This document shows, in pieces, positions 33,742 to 42,115 of a DNA stretch of 51,938 bases. Origin of the DNA: Bacteroidales bacterium (GTDB lineage: Bacteria; Bacteroidota; Bacteroidia; Bacteroidales; F082). Positions within the stretch are counted from its first letter, which is position 1, and the number at the start of each line of letters is the position of its first letter. The position numbers were made by a program, and so were the translations under genes. The stretch is taken from positions 1-51,938 of the forward strand of contig WGGC01000143.1 of the NCBI GenBank assembly GCA_015491905.1. Reading direction: 5' to 3'. The notes beneath the pieces are model-generated. The model worked only from the letters and a program-made list of their open reading frames with translations. It was not told where the DNA came from and searched no databases.

Positions 33742-34119
33742 ATGAAAAAGAAAATACTTATTATAGATGACGAGTTGTCCATACGGATGTTGTTGGAGAA
33801 TTATCTTGGAAAAAAATATGAAGTTATTACAAAAACCGATGGCATTGAAGGAATGAAATATCTTGAAGCAGGAAATATGCCAGATTTAATTGTTGCTGAT
33901 ATTCAAATGCCTAATATGGATGGATTTGAGTTTTTAAAACAATTGAAAGTCAGTGGTTTTTTTAAAAACATTCCGGTAATTATGTTATCGGGTATTGAGA
34001 GCAGTCAGGAAAGAGTAAAATGTTTAAAAATGGGAGCCGAGGATTTTATTGTTAAACCTTTTAACCCAGAAGAACTTGCACTCAGAATAGAAAACCTTAT
34101 TAACAGGGTTTCCAGGTAA
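33742..34119 (+). CDS. Stand-alone response-regulator receiver protein
   Basis: This 125-residue protein is a complete CheY-like receiver and nothing else. It has the acidic pair D9/D10, the phosphoacceptor D53 in VADIQMPNMDG, a Ser/Thr at the end of strand 4 (VIMLSG) and Lys in FIVKPFNPEEL. With no DNA-binding or enzymatic output it should act by protein-protein contact. It lies 15 bases upstream of the phosphoglycosyltransferase gene, whose N-terminus is itself a degenerate receiver; heterodimerisation of the two is a plausible but untested idea. A candidate operator/promoter is just upstream. Confidence 0.92.
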   Translation: MKKKILIIDDELSIRMLLENYLGKKYEVITKTDGIEGMKYLEAGNMPDLIVADIQMPNMDGFEFLKQLKVSGFFKNIPVIMLSGIESSQERVKCLKMGAEDFIVKPFNPEELALRIENLINRVSR

Positions 34120-34134
34120 TTTCATATCAAAAAT

Positions 34135-35343
34135 ATGCATAGCCAATTCTCTAAAATAAATCTTTTATATGTAGGTGATAATCCTAAATTGATTAATCAG
34201 TTTTCGGAAGAATCTGATAAAGTAAATTTTTATCATCAAGAAAATGGATTGCAGGCTATTGATTTTTTAAAAAAGCATCAAGAAATAAATGCTATTATTT
34301 CAGAAGCTCATTTACCGGGAATAAACGGTAAAGAATTAGGGTTACATATTAAAAAAAGATTAGGATATTGGTCAATTCCTTTCATCATTATATGTTTTGA
34401 AAAAAATCCTGATTATAAAAAAGATATTTTTTCCAACAAACAATATATTGATGATTTATATTTTTATCCTGTTTCTACAGAAGATTTATTATCCCGGATT
34501 CATTTCTTAATTCATTTTTTGAAAGAAATGAAAAACACTCATCCTAACAATGATTCTGAACAAAGAAATTATAAAATCCCCATTATAAAAAGATTGTTTG
34601 ATATAGTTGTTTCGTCAGTTGCAATTTTAATATTATCTCCTTTATTTATTATTGTTGCCATTGCTATTAAAATTGAATCAAAGGGACCGGTAATTTATAA
34701 ATCTAAAAGAGTAGGTACCGGATATAAAATTTTTGATTTTTACAAATTCAGATCTATGTATTCGGGTGCTGATTTAAAATTAAAAGAGCTGAAGAATCTA
34801 AATCAATATGAGCAAAAAGAAAATGAGATATTAGAAACTACAAAAGAAAATGAGGAAGAGTGTCCAAGATGTGCGAAATTACCTGAAGGTGAACATTGTT
34901 CGCCAATACTATACGTAGATGGCAAAGAAATTTGTGAATATTGGTATCATAAAAAAAAGAAAAAAGAAGTTGGGTCAACATTTGTAAAAATTAAAGATGA
35001 CCCTAGAGTTACAAAAGTTGGTAAAATAATTAGAAACACCAGCATTGATGAATTACCCCAGTTGTTTAATGTTTTAAAAGGTGATATGTCAATTGTAGGA
35101 AATCGTCCTCTTCCTCTTTATGAAGCAGAGCAACTAACCTCAGATGATTGGAGTAAAAGATTTCTTGCTCCTGCCGGTATAACTGGTCTTTGGCAGGTTG
35201 AATTACGTGGGAAAGGTGGAAAGATGTCTGAAGAGGAAAGAAAAAAATTGGATAACAGCTATGCTGATCATTATTCATTTTGGAAAGATATAATTTTGAT
35301 TTTAAGGACTATACCAGCCCTTTTTCAAAAAGAAAATGTATAA
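34135..35343 (+). CDS. Pseudo-receiver fused to polyprenyl-phosphate glycose-1-phosphate transferase
   Basis: 402 residues. Residues 1-125 follow the receiver fold, but the phosphoacceptor Asp is Glu57 (IISEAHLPG), one acidic-pair residue is Gly14 and the switch Lys is Tyr (LYFYPVS). The rest is a monotopic phosphoglycosyltransferase of the WcaJ/PglC type: KRLFDIVVSSVAILILSP re-entrant helix, KSKRVGTGYKIFDFYKFRSM, the catalytic-dyad block NTSIDELPQLFNVLKGDMSI followed by VGNRP, and LAPAGITGLWQV. A Cys-rich insert (C243, C246, C255, C267) separates the halves and may bind zinc. It would load the first sugar phosphate on undecaprenyl phosphate and so start the polysaccharide. It directly follows the receiver gene. 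Confidence 0.9.
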   Translation: MHSQFSKINLLYVGDNPKLINQFSEESDKVNFYHQENGLQAIDFLKKHQEINAIISEAHLPGINGKELGLHIKKRLGYWSIPFIIICFEKNPDYKKDIFSNKQYIDDLYFYPVSTEDLLSRIHFLIHFLKEMKNTHPNNDSEQRNYKIPIIKRLFDIVVSSVAILILSPLFIIVAIAIKIESKGPVIYKSKRVGTGYKIFDFYKFRSMYSGADLKLKELKNLNQYEQKENEILETTKENEEECPRCAKLPEGEHCSPILYVDGKEICEYWYHKKKKKEVGSTFVKIKDDPRVTKVGKIIRNTSIDELPQLFNVLKGDMSIVGNRPLPLYEAEQLTSDDWSKRFLAPAGITGLWQVELRGKGGKMSEEERKKLDNSYADHYSFWKDIILILRTIPALFQKENV

Positions 35344-35450
35344 AAATATTGTTTATAACTTTTTTAATAAAAAAAACATATATAAATTTATAAAAGCAAA
35401 ATTATTTTAACTTTCCATTTTAAAATCTTGCAAGATAAAGCAATCAAATA

Positions 35451-36233
35451 ATGAAGACCATTAGAAAAAAAACATATTTAATATTTATTATAATTAACCT
35501 TTTAATAGGGGTGCACTCTATCACTGGCCAGGTTTCCCGGCAACCTGTTGATAGTTCAAGATTTTTCAATCCAATTACTGATGATATCACTAAAAGATTA
35601 CCTCCATTGAATGTTTTAATAGATTCTGCCGCATATAACTCTCCAAGCATGCGCTATCAGGATTTAAAAGCTGATTATTACTATTATGAACAACTAACTG
35701 CCCAAAGAGCCTGGCTTGAACATTTTAGTTTAAATTGGGACATGAATATTGGAAGATGGGACTTTTGGGATCAGGATAATTATCAAAAAATTGGCAAATA
35801 TTTCCACTCATGGTCATGGCGAACAAATTATGCTACCGGGTTTTATATCAGATTTCCATTAGCCTCTATCTTTGACAGGAGAAACCGTATTAACAAACAA
35901 AAAAAATGGATAGAAATTTCTTTAACTCAAAAAGAAATAAACAAACGTTTTTTAGCAAAAGAAGTAATAGACCATTACAATAATTTAGTTCAATATCAAC
36001 AATATATAAAAATATATAATGAATATCAGAATTTCACTATGATGCAAATGCAAATGGCACAAAATGAATTCTTAAATGGAGAAATATCTACAGCTGAATA
36101 CACAAGGCTTAAGGAGATTCAAACACGTGGTGCCATTAATTTTCAACAAGCTATTGCTGAATTCAATAAAGAATACAAGTTACTTGAGGTAACTACCGGC
36201 ATGAAATTTAATCTGATAAACATATTACGTTAA
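35451..36233 (+). CDS. Half-length TolC/OEP-like exported protein
   Basis: 260 residues with a signal peptide (hydrophobic run at 9-24, cut near SITGQ). After a short leader comes LPPLNVLIDSAAYNSPSMRY, the helix that opens outer-membrane efflux proteins. A beta-strand region follows (FSLNWDMNIGRWDFW, ATGFYIRFPLASIFDRRNR), then long amphipathic helices (KEVIDHYNNLVQYQQYIKIY, NEFLNGEISTAEYTRLKEIQ). This is one of the two repeats found in full-length TolC proteins of about 450 residues. The start and end are clean, so it is naturally short, not a frameshift. It is placed directly before the Wzc-like gene and is a candidate outer-membrane partner for export in place of a Wza protein. Confidence 0.78.
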   Translation: MKTIRKKTYLIFIIINLLIGVHSITGQVSRQPVDSSRFFNPITDDITKRLPPLNVLIDSAAYNSPSMRYQDLKADYYYYEQLTAQRAWLEHFSLNWDMNIGRWDFWDQDNYQKIGKYFHSWSWRTNYATGFYIRFPLASIFDRRNRINKQKKWIEISLTQKEINKRFLAKEVIDHYNNLVQYQQYIKIYNEYQNFTMMQMQMAQNEFLNGEISTAEYTRLKEIQTRGAINFQQAIAEFNKEYKLLEVTTGMKFNLINILR

Positions 36234-36247
36234 CAGAAACTGGTTCA

Positions 36248-39139
36248 ATGGATTTTTTACATTTTATAAGGTTAATAAAAAGAAATATTATCATACTAAT
36301 AGGAATTCCATTCCTGTTAGCATTGGTAACATATTATTTTACAAGGACCAAAGAAAAAAGTTACGAATCAGAAGCTGTAATATATACAGGTATCACAACT
36401 GGATATTCAATAGAATCCACAAACCAGAGGTCTACTGACTTTTTCCAAACCACAGCCCAGTTTGACAACATGATTAATCTTTTAAAATCAAGACAAACTG
36501 TTGTTGAAACTGCATTAATACTTTTAGCACAGGATTTATCTTTAGAACATGATAATCCTCAGTATATTTCCTACGAAAATTATCAAAAATTACAATCTTT
36601 TATACCTAAAAGAGTAAAAGATCTGGTAGTTAAAAATAATAAATCAGGCATTCAAAGAGAAAAAGAAGAACAAATTCAAAATCTTCAAAAAGAAATACAT
36701 TCTTTGGAAAGTGAAATTATAAGGAAAAGAAAACAAGCGGAACTTGAATTAGCACAAAAAACTTCACCCGATTATATTCCCCCTGCATACCAGGCAAATA
36801 ACAATCATAATAAAAAAAGTGCCAACACTTCTTCTTTTGTTACTTATACTGTTAAACCCGGAGAATCACTATCATCCATTGCCAGCAGATACGGGATTTC
36901 CAGAGGAGAGCTGATTCAGATGAATAACCTTTCTTATGGTAATGTTAGTCCCGGACAACGTTTGATAATTAAAAAATCTCCCTCTAAAGTAACTACAGCA
37001 AAGTATCATGTTGTAAAACCGGGAGAAACTCTCTTTTCAATTGCAAAGAACTACGGTGTAAACATTAATAAACTAAGAGAATTAAACAACTTAAATAACC
37101 GTAATTTAGTTCCTGGCCAGAAAATCATTATTAGTTCCGGGGTAAGTAATTATAATTCGCCGGAAAATTATAATAAAACTTATTCATCACCTAATCCTGT
37201 TAAAGTTGTTACATCATCTTCATATGGTAATGGAACAGGCCCAAATGATGTTTTTGTTAAAGATCCTATCGTTCCTCCCGGAGTAAAAAAATCAGACTTC
37301 GATAAAACTGTAGCTAACTTAAAAAGGTATTATGCATCCAGTGATACAAATTTTATCTACGGACTTTTGCATTACGGATCAAATAATCATTATAGCATTA
37401 ATGCAATCAGTAAGATTCAAATTTTCAGGATTAGCCAAAGTGACCTTGTAAAACTAACATTTACTTCTGACGATCCGGGTATATGCCAACAAACAGTAAA
37501 AATTATTTCAAAAGTTTTTATGCAGGATTATAAATCCTTACGGATTACCGAAACTGATAATGTTGTAGAATATTTTAAAAGAGAAGTAGATTCGGCAGAT
37601 AGAAAGCTTTCAGAGGCAGAAGACAGATTATTAAGGTTTAATAAGAGAAATAATATTATTAATTATTATGAACAAAGTAAAGCTATTGCCTTGCAAAAAG
37701 AAGCTTTAGATAAATATTATCAAGATCAACAAATTAAAATGTCGGGAGCCTCTGCTACATTACAACAACTGGAGACTAAAATGACGGCAAAAGACTCCAT
37801 ATATCTCAAAAGTGATGAGATAGGACAATTTAAAAAACAACTTGCCGATATTTCTGAAAAAATTATTGTCAACAAATTGGCTCAAAATTATAATAGTAGA
37901 GTTGCTTCCCGATTAAAAATCCTGGAACAAAAACAAAAGAATTTAAGAAGTAAAATTAAATTCTATGTCGACCAATTATACCTTTATGGACACTCCACGC
38001 AAGGAGTTTCGATAAAAAACTTATTAAATGCATGGCTAAGCAACACCATAACATATACTGAAGCTAAAGCATCATTAAGGGTTTTAACACAAAGAAAGTT
38101 AGACTTTATACGAACTTATCAAAAAATGGCACCTTTGGGGGCTATGTTGACAAGAATTGAAAGAGAAATAAAAGTAGCTGAGCAAACATATCTGGAATTA
38201 CTCAGAAGTTTGAATCTCGCAAAAATGAAGCAACAAAACCTTGAAATGTCTACCAATATTAAAATAGTAGATCCTCCTTATTTTCCTATTTCCCCAAAAC
38301 CATCAAAGGCTAAATATCTTGTTGTGGCAGCTGGTTTTGGTGGGTTTATTTTACTATTATTTATTATTTTTATGATGGAATACTTTGATACTTCATTAAG
38401 CACGCCATCAAAAGTTGAAGAAAGAACAAAAATGAAGTTAATTGGAGCATATCCTTATCTTTCTTCAAAACATATAGCCAGAGAGTTATCAAAAATTTCT
38501 AACAGGCTGGTGGATATGACAATCCAAAATATAAAATTCAGGATATCTAAAAGTATGCCCCCGCCTGCTAAACCTTATGTGATTTTACTATTCAGCACGG
38601 AAAATGATGCCGGGAAAACATTAATAGCACATAAATTAATCAACCGCATGAGATCTATGGGTGACAAGGTTATTTTCTTTAACTATAAAAATGAAAATGA
38701 AACTGTAGAAGATGAAGATTTTAATCAGACATATTATTATTCCATAAAAAATAATTTTATTGACATTGAAAATTTGCAGGAGTTGATAGATACTCGTTAT
38801 TTACGAACTAATAATTCACCCTACGATTATATTTTCCTTGAAATTCCATCAATTATTTACCATACTTATCCTATAAGACTTTTATCAGAAATTGACCTTG
38901 CTATTTTTGTTATGAAAAGTAACCGAAGTTTTACCGTTGCTGATGAAACGGCTATAAATAATTTTAAAGAAGTTGCAGCAGGCAAAGACCCGGTAATTAT
39001 TTTAAATGAGGTTGAAATTCATAATCTTAGTGATCTCTTAACAGAGATTCCAAAGTATAAACGAACATGGTGGAATAAGCTAAAGAAAATTATAAAATCG
39101 CCAACCCATTATAAAATATCTATCAAGAAAGAAGCTTAA
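36248..39139 (+). CDS. Wzc-like polysaccharide co-polymerase with two LysM domains and degenerate kinase domain
   Basis: 963 residues. Membrane helix 1 is at about 14-31. The periplasmic part contains two LysM domains (about 199-243 and 252-297, each with VKPGE(S/T)L..IA..YG and a PGQ..II end), then a long coiled-coil region with EREIKVAEQTYLELLRSLN resembling the GNVR-type end of the family. Membrane helix 2 is near 689-712 and is followed by a cytoplasmic P-loop domain. In that domain STENDAGKT (to T791) keeps GKT but lacks the first Gly, the Walker A' strand reads VIFFNYKNE without its Asp, and Walker B reads YDYIFLEIP with Glu for Asp. No tyrosine cluster ends the protein. It should control chain length or export rather than phosphorylate tyrosine. 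Confidence 0.87.
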   Translation: MDFLHFIRLIKRNIIILIGIPFLLALVTYYFTRTKEKSYESEAVIYTGITTGYSIESTNQRSTDFFQTTAQFDNMINLLKSRQTVVETALILLAQDLSLEHDNPQYISYENYQKLQSFIPKRVKDLVVKNNKSGIQREKEEQIQNLQKEIHSLESEIIRKRKQAELELAQKTSPDYIPPAYQANNNHNKKSANTSSFVTYTVKPGESLSSIASRYGISRGELIQMNNLSYGNVSPGQRLIIKKSPSKVTTAKYHVVKPGETLFSIAKNYGVNINKLRELNNLNNRNLVPGQKIIISSGVSNYNSPENYNKTYSSPNPVKVVTSSSYGNGTGPNDVFVKDPIVPPGVKKSDFDKTVANLKRYYASSDTNFIYGLLHYGSNNHYSINAISKIQIFRISQSDLVKLTFTSDDPGICQQTVKIISKVFMQDYKSLRITETDNVVEYFKREVDSADRKLSEAEDRLLRFNKRNNIINYYEQSKAIALQKEALDKYYQDQQIKMSGASATLQQLETKMTAKDSIYLKSDEIGQFKKQLADISEKIIVNKLAQNYNSRVASRLKILEQKQKNLRSKIKFYVDQLYLYGHSTQGVSIKNLLNAWLSNTITYTEAKASLRVLTQRKLDFIRTYQKMAPLGAMLTRIEREIKVAEQTYLELLRSLNLAKMKQQNLEMSTNIKIVDPPYFPISPKPSKAKYLVVAAGFGGFILLLFIIFMMEYFDTSLSTPSKVEERTKMKLIGAYPYLSSKHIARELSKISNRLVDMTIQNIKFRISKSMPPPAKPYVILLFSTENDAGKTLIAHKLINRMRSMGDKVIFFNYKNENETVEDEDFNQTYYYSIKNNFIDIENLQELIDTRYLRTNNSPYDYIFLEIPSIIYHTYPIRLLSEIDLAIFVMKSNRSFTVADETAINNFKEVAAGKDPVIILNEVEIHNLSDLLTEIPKYKRTWWNKLKKIIKSPTHYKISIKKEA

Positions 39140-39142
39140 ACA

Positions 39143-40588
39143 GTGAAAAAAAATGTTATTTCAAAAATACTTAAAAATAATAATTTTTTATCCCTTGCCA
39201 ATAATGGATTAATTGCTGTTTTTGGTTTTTTTGGTTTTTTACTGCTTGTAAGGAGTTTAAATACTAATGATTTTGGTAAATGGGTTTTATTGATTACCAC
39301 TGCCAATTTTCTGGATATGTTGCGGTTTGGAATTACGCGAACTGCAATTGTGAGGTTTTTAGCCGGTGCTAATGAAAAAGAAGTTAAACATTTAACAGGA
39401 TCAAATTATCTTATCAATATTGTTTCTACATTTATCCTGGTAGCTATAGTCGTTGCTTCTTCCCTATTATTCCCGAATCAAATAAAACAATCCGGCTTTT
39501 CATTGTTTTTTCAATGGTTTCCCATATTGGGGTTTATAACTTTACCATTTAACAATGCACAATCTGTTCTGCAAGCGCAGATGAAATTCGACAGGATATT
39601 ATTACTCAGAAGTATTAATGTAGGTGGGTTTATGCTATTCTTATTAATAAACTATTTCTTTTTTCGTTTTCATTTAGAAATTATAGTTTATGTTTATTTA
39701 ATTATAAATTTCTTAACTTCTATAATTGCAAGTTTATACAATTGGGATGGAATTAAATTTATTTTTAAAGCAACAAAACAGGCTAATAAACAAATATTGA
39801 ATTTTGGAAAATATACTACCGGAACATTAATTGGAAGTAACCTGCTCAAAAGTGCAGACACCTTTATCATAGGCTTAAGTCCTTTTTTAGGAACCGCTGG
39901 TGTTGCATTATATAGCATTCCTCTTAAACTTACAGAAATCATTGAAATACCCCTGAGAAGCTTTGCAATGACTGCACTTCCGGGAATGTCAAAAGCAAGT
40001 GTGGAAAATAATACTGCTAAAGTGAAACAAATTTTTTATACTAATACCGGTGGTATCACTCTAATTCTTATTCCAATAATGATTCTTTCATTTATCTTCG
40101 CAAAAGATTTGGTTTATATTTTAGGGGGGAAAGATTATGAATCTACAGCCTCTATATTCCGGATATTTTGTTTATATGGAATATTATTACCTCTTGACAG
40201 GTTTATTGGAGTTACTTTAGACAGTATTAATTTACCTAAATTTAATTTCTATAAAGTTATTTTCATGACAGCCTCAAATATTATTGGGGATGCACTTATT
40301 GTATTTGGTTTTTTATATGTCTCTTTAACTTTTAGTATTTTTTCATTATTATCTTTCGGCTATACTAATTTACATTTTATTGCAATAGTATCCAGAAAAT
40401 TTTCAATTTACACAGTTTTGGAAGGTGTTGCATGGGTTACAATCTTTTTTACCAGTGTAGGAATTTTAGTTGGTTATCATTATCTTAGAAATAATCTGGA
40501 TATTCATTTAAGAAAAATTTTCACTGGAGGGATTGAATTTTTTACTCAAAGCAGTTTCTTCAAAAAACAAAAAGACAAGATAAATTAA
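39143..40588 (+). CDS. Wzx-type polysaccharide flippase
   Basis: The 481-residue integral membrane protein has 12-14 hydrophobic segments, typical of the polysaccharide-transport group of MOP flippases: NNGLIAVFGFFGFLLLVRSL at the start, NDFGKWVLLITTANFLDMLR, and a second-half repeat with LLKSADTFIIGLSPFLGTAG. It would move the lipid-linked repeat unit across the inner membrane. The start is a GTG at 39143, three bases after the co-polymerase stop codon, so the two are translationally close. It is not closely similar to the other flippase at 22808 beyond the family pattern. Confidence 0.88.
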   Translation: MKKNVISKILKNNNFLSLANNGLIAVFGFFGFLLLVRSLNTNDFGKWVLLITTANFLDMLRFGITRTAIVRFLAGANEKEVKHLTGSNYLINIVSTFILVAIVVASSLLFPNQIKQSGFSLFFQWFPILGFITLPFNNAQSVLQAQMKFDRILLLRSINVGGFMLFLLINYFFFRFHLEIIVYVYLIINFLTSIIASLYNWDGIKFIFKATKQANKQILNFGKYTTGTLIGSNLLKSADTFIIGLSPFLGTAGVALYSIPLKLTEIIEIPLRSFAMTALPGMSKASVENNTAKVKQIFYTNTGGITLILIPIMILSFIFAKDLVYILGGKDYESTASIFRIFCLYGILLPLDRFIGVTLDSINLPKFNFYKVIFMTASNIIGDALIVFGFLYVSLTFSIFSLLSFGYTNLHFIAIVSRKFSIYTVLEGVAWVTIFFTSVGILVGYHYLRNNLDIHLRKIFTGGIEFFTQSSFFKKQKDKIN

Positions 40589-40617
40589 ATTACTATTTTT
40601 ATCTTTTAAAATCATTC

Positions 40618-42111
40618 ATGCAGAGATCGTTTAAAAATAGAACAGGTGCCGATAAATTACATCATCCTTTGATGATTATAATAATGCTTATTCTAACTAT
40701 TGGAGTAGGTTTTGTTGTTGCAAAAGGAGGTGTAAAGGTTGCTATTGCCTTTATTGCTCTCGGCCCAATTATTTATTACCTAAACAGGCTTTTTGTCCAT
40801 CCTGTAATTGGTATTTACACAATTTTGTTTTTTGCCTTTACCGCTATTGGATTAACCAGATATATACAGGGAGTTCCTTTAGGATTAAGTATTGATATTT
40901 TTATGGTATTAACACTTATTGCTGTTTTTTTTCGTAATTTTTATGATAAAATTGATTTTTCAGTATTAAAACGTGATATCGTTTACCTATTGCTAGCATG
41001 GTTTATATATGGTATTCTCGAGTTCTTCAACCCACTGGCATTAAGCAGAACAGCTTGGTTTTATGCTATGAGGGGTGTTTCTATGTACCCTTTATTTACG
41101 GTTATTTTGGGTTTGTTAATATTTAAACGTCTTAGGCACTTATATGGATTTCTCATTTTTTGGGCTGTATTTTCACTATTAGCAAGTTTAAAAGGATTAC
41201 AACAAGAATATATTGGACTTGACCCCTATGAAAAGCATTGGCTGGATACTGTCGGGTATATTACCCACGTTATTAATGGAAAACTTCGTATTTTTTCTTT
41301 TTTTAGTGATGCCGGACAATTTGGGGCTGCTCAAGGTGCAGCAGGAATTGTTTTTGCAGGAATTGCGGCTTCAGTAAAAAAGAAAGGCGATAAAATATTT
41401 TTTTGGTTTGTCTCAATTCTTTCTTTTTGGGGAATGATGCTATCCGGTACACGTGGAGCCATGATTGTACCGGCACTGGGAGGAATTACATATGTAATTC
41501 TTTCAAAGCGTCCTAAAATTATTATTACAGGTGGATTAGTTCTGGCTTTTATATACGTTTTCTTTGCTTATACATATATTGGAGACAGTATCTATTCCAT
41601 TAGGCGAATGCGTACAGCTTTCCACCCGGAAAAAGATGCGTCTTATTTGGTAAGACTTCATAACCGTAAAATTTTACAAGCCTACCTTGCCAATAAACCT
41701 TTTGGCGGTGGTATAGGTGCAGCAGGAAACTGGGGACAGAGATTTTCACCTCAAGGTTTTTTGGCTAATGTTGCTACTGATAGTTGGTATGTTCAAATTT
41801 GGGCCGACCAGGGAAGAGTTGGATTGATATTTCATTTGTTTATTCTAATGTATATAATGTTAAAAAGTTTTTATCTTATAATGGCTAAGGTTAAATCCAA
41901 AGAGCTTGGGAATATTTTAGGTGCTTTGTTAGGTGGATATGTAGGCATTATGGGAGCTGCCTATGGGAATGGTGTGCTTGGTCAGATGCCAACGGGGATA
42001 TTGCTATATCTTAGTTGGGTATTTATGTTCTCTGCACAACAACTTCAACGTGAATATGATGCTAGAATTGCTCAAGGTGTCTACCCATGGTCATTAAAAC
42101 CAAGAGATTAA
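40618..42111 (+). CDS. O-antigen ligase/polymerase (Wzy-like) membrane protein
   Basis: A 497-residue protein with about twelve membrane segments and one larger periplasmic loop near residues 195-225 (LKGLQQEYIGLDPYEKHWLD). SGTRGAMIVPALGG and the DASYLVRLHNRKILQAYLA / PFGGGIGAAGNWG region are characteristic of the O-antigen ligase (WaaL/ExoQ/Wzy) superfamily. Within a Wzx/Wzc-containing locus the polymerase role (joining repeat units on undecaprenyl diphosphate) is the natural reading, but a ligase cannot be excluded by sequence alone. It is followed by GT genes with a 4-base gap. Confidence 0.85.
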   Translation: MQRSFKNRTGADKLHHPLMIIIMLILTIGVGFVVAKGGVKVAIAFIALGPIIYYLNRLFVHPVIGIYTILFFAFTAIGLTRYIQGVPLGLSIDIFMVLTLIAVFFRNFYDKIDFSVLKRDIVYLLLAWFIYGILEFFNPLALSRTAWFYAMRGVSMYPLFTVILGLLIFKRLRHLYGFLIFWAVFSLLASLKGLQQEYIGLDPYEKHWLDTVGYITHVINGKLRIFSFFSDAGQFGAAQGAAGIVFAGIAASVKKKGDKIFFWFVSILSFWGMMLSGTRGAMIVPALGGITYVILSKRPKIIITGGLVLAFIYVFFAYTYIGDSIYSIRRMRTAFHPEKDASYLVRLHNRKILQAYLANKPFGGGIGAAGNWGQRFSPQGFLANVATDSWYVQIWADQGRVGLIFHLFILMYIMLKSFYLIMAKVKSKELGNILGALLGGYVGIMGAAYGNGVLGQMPTGILLYLSWVFMFSAQQLQREYDARIAQGVYPWSLKPRD

Positions 42112-42115
42112 TATA

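Noticed and set aside
35451-36233. Truncated TolC pseudogene
   Set aside because: It has a good signal peptide, an uninterrupted frame, and only a 14-base gap to the next gene; the following sequence does not encode the missing half in any frame.
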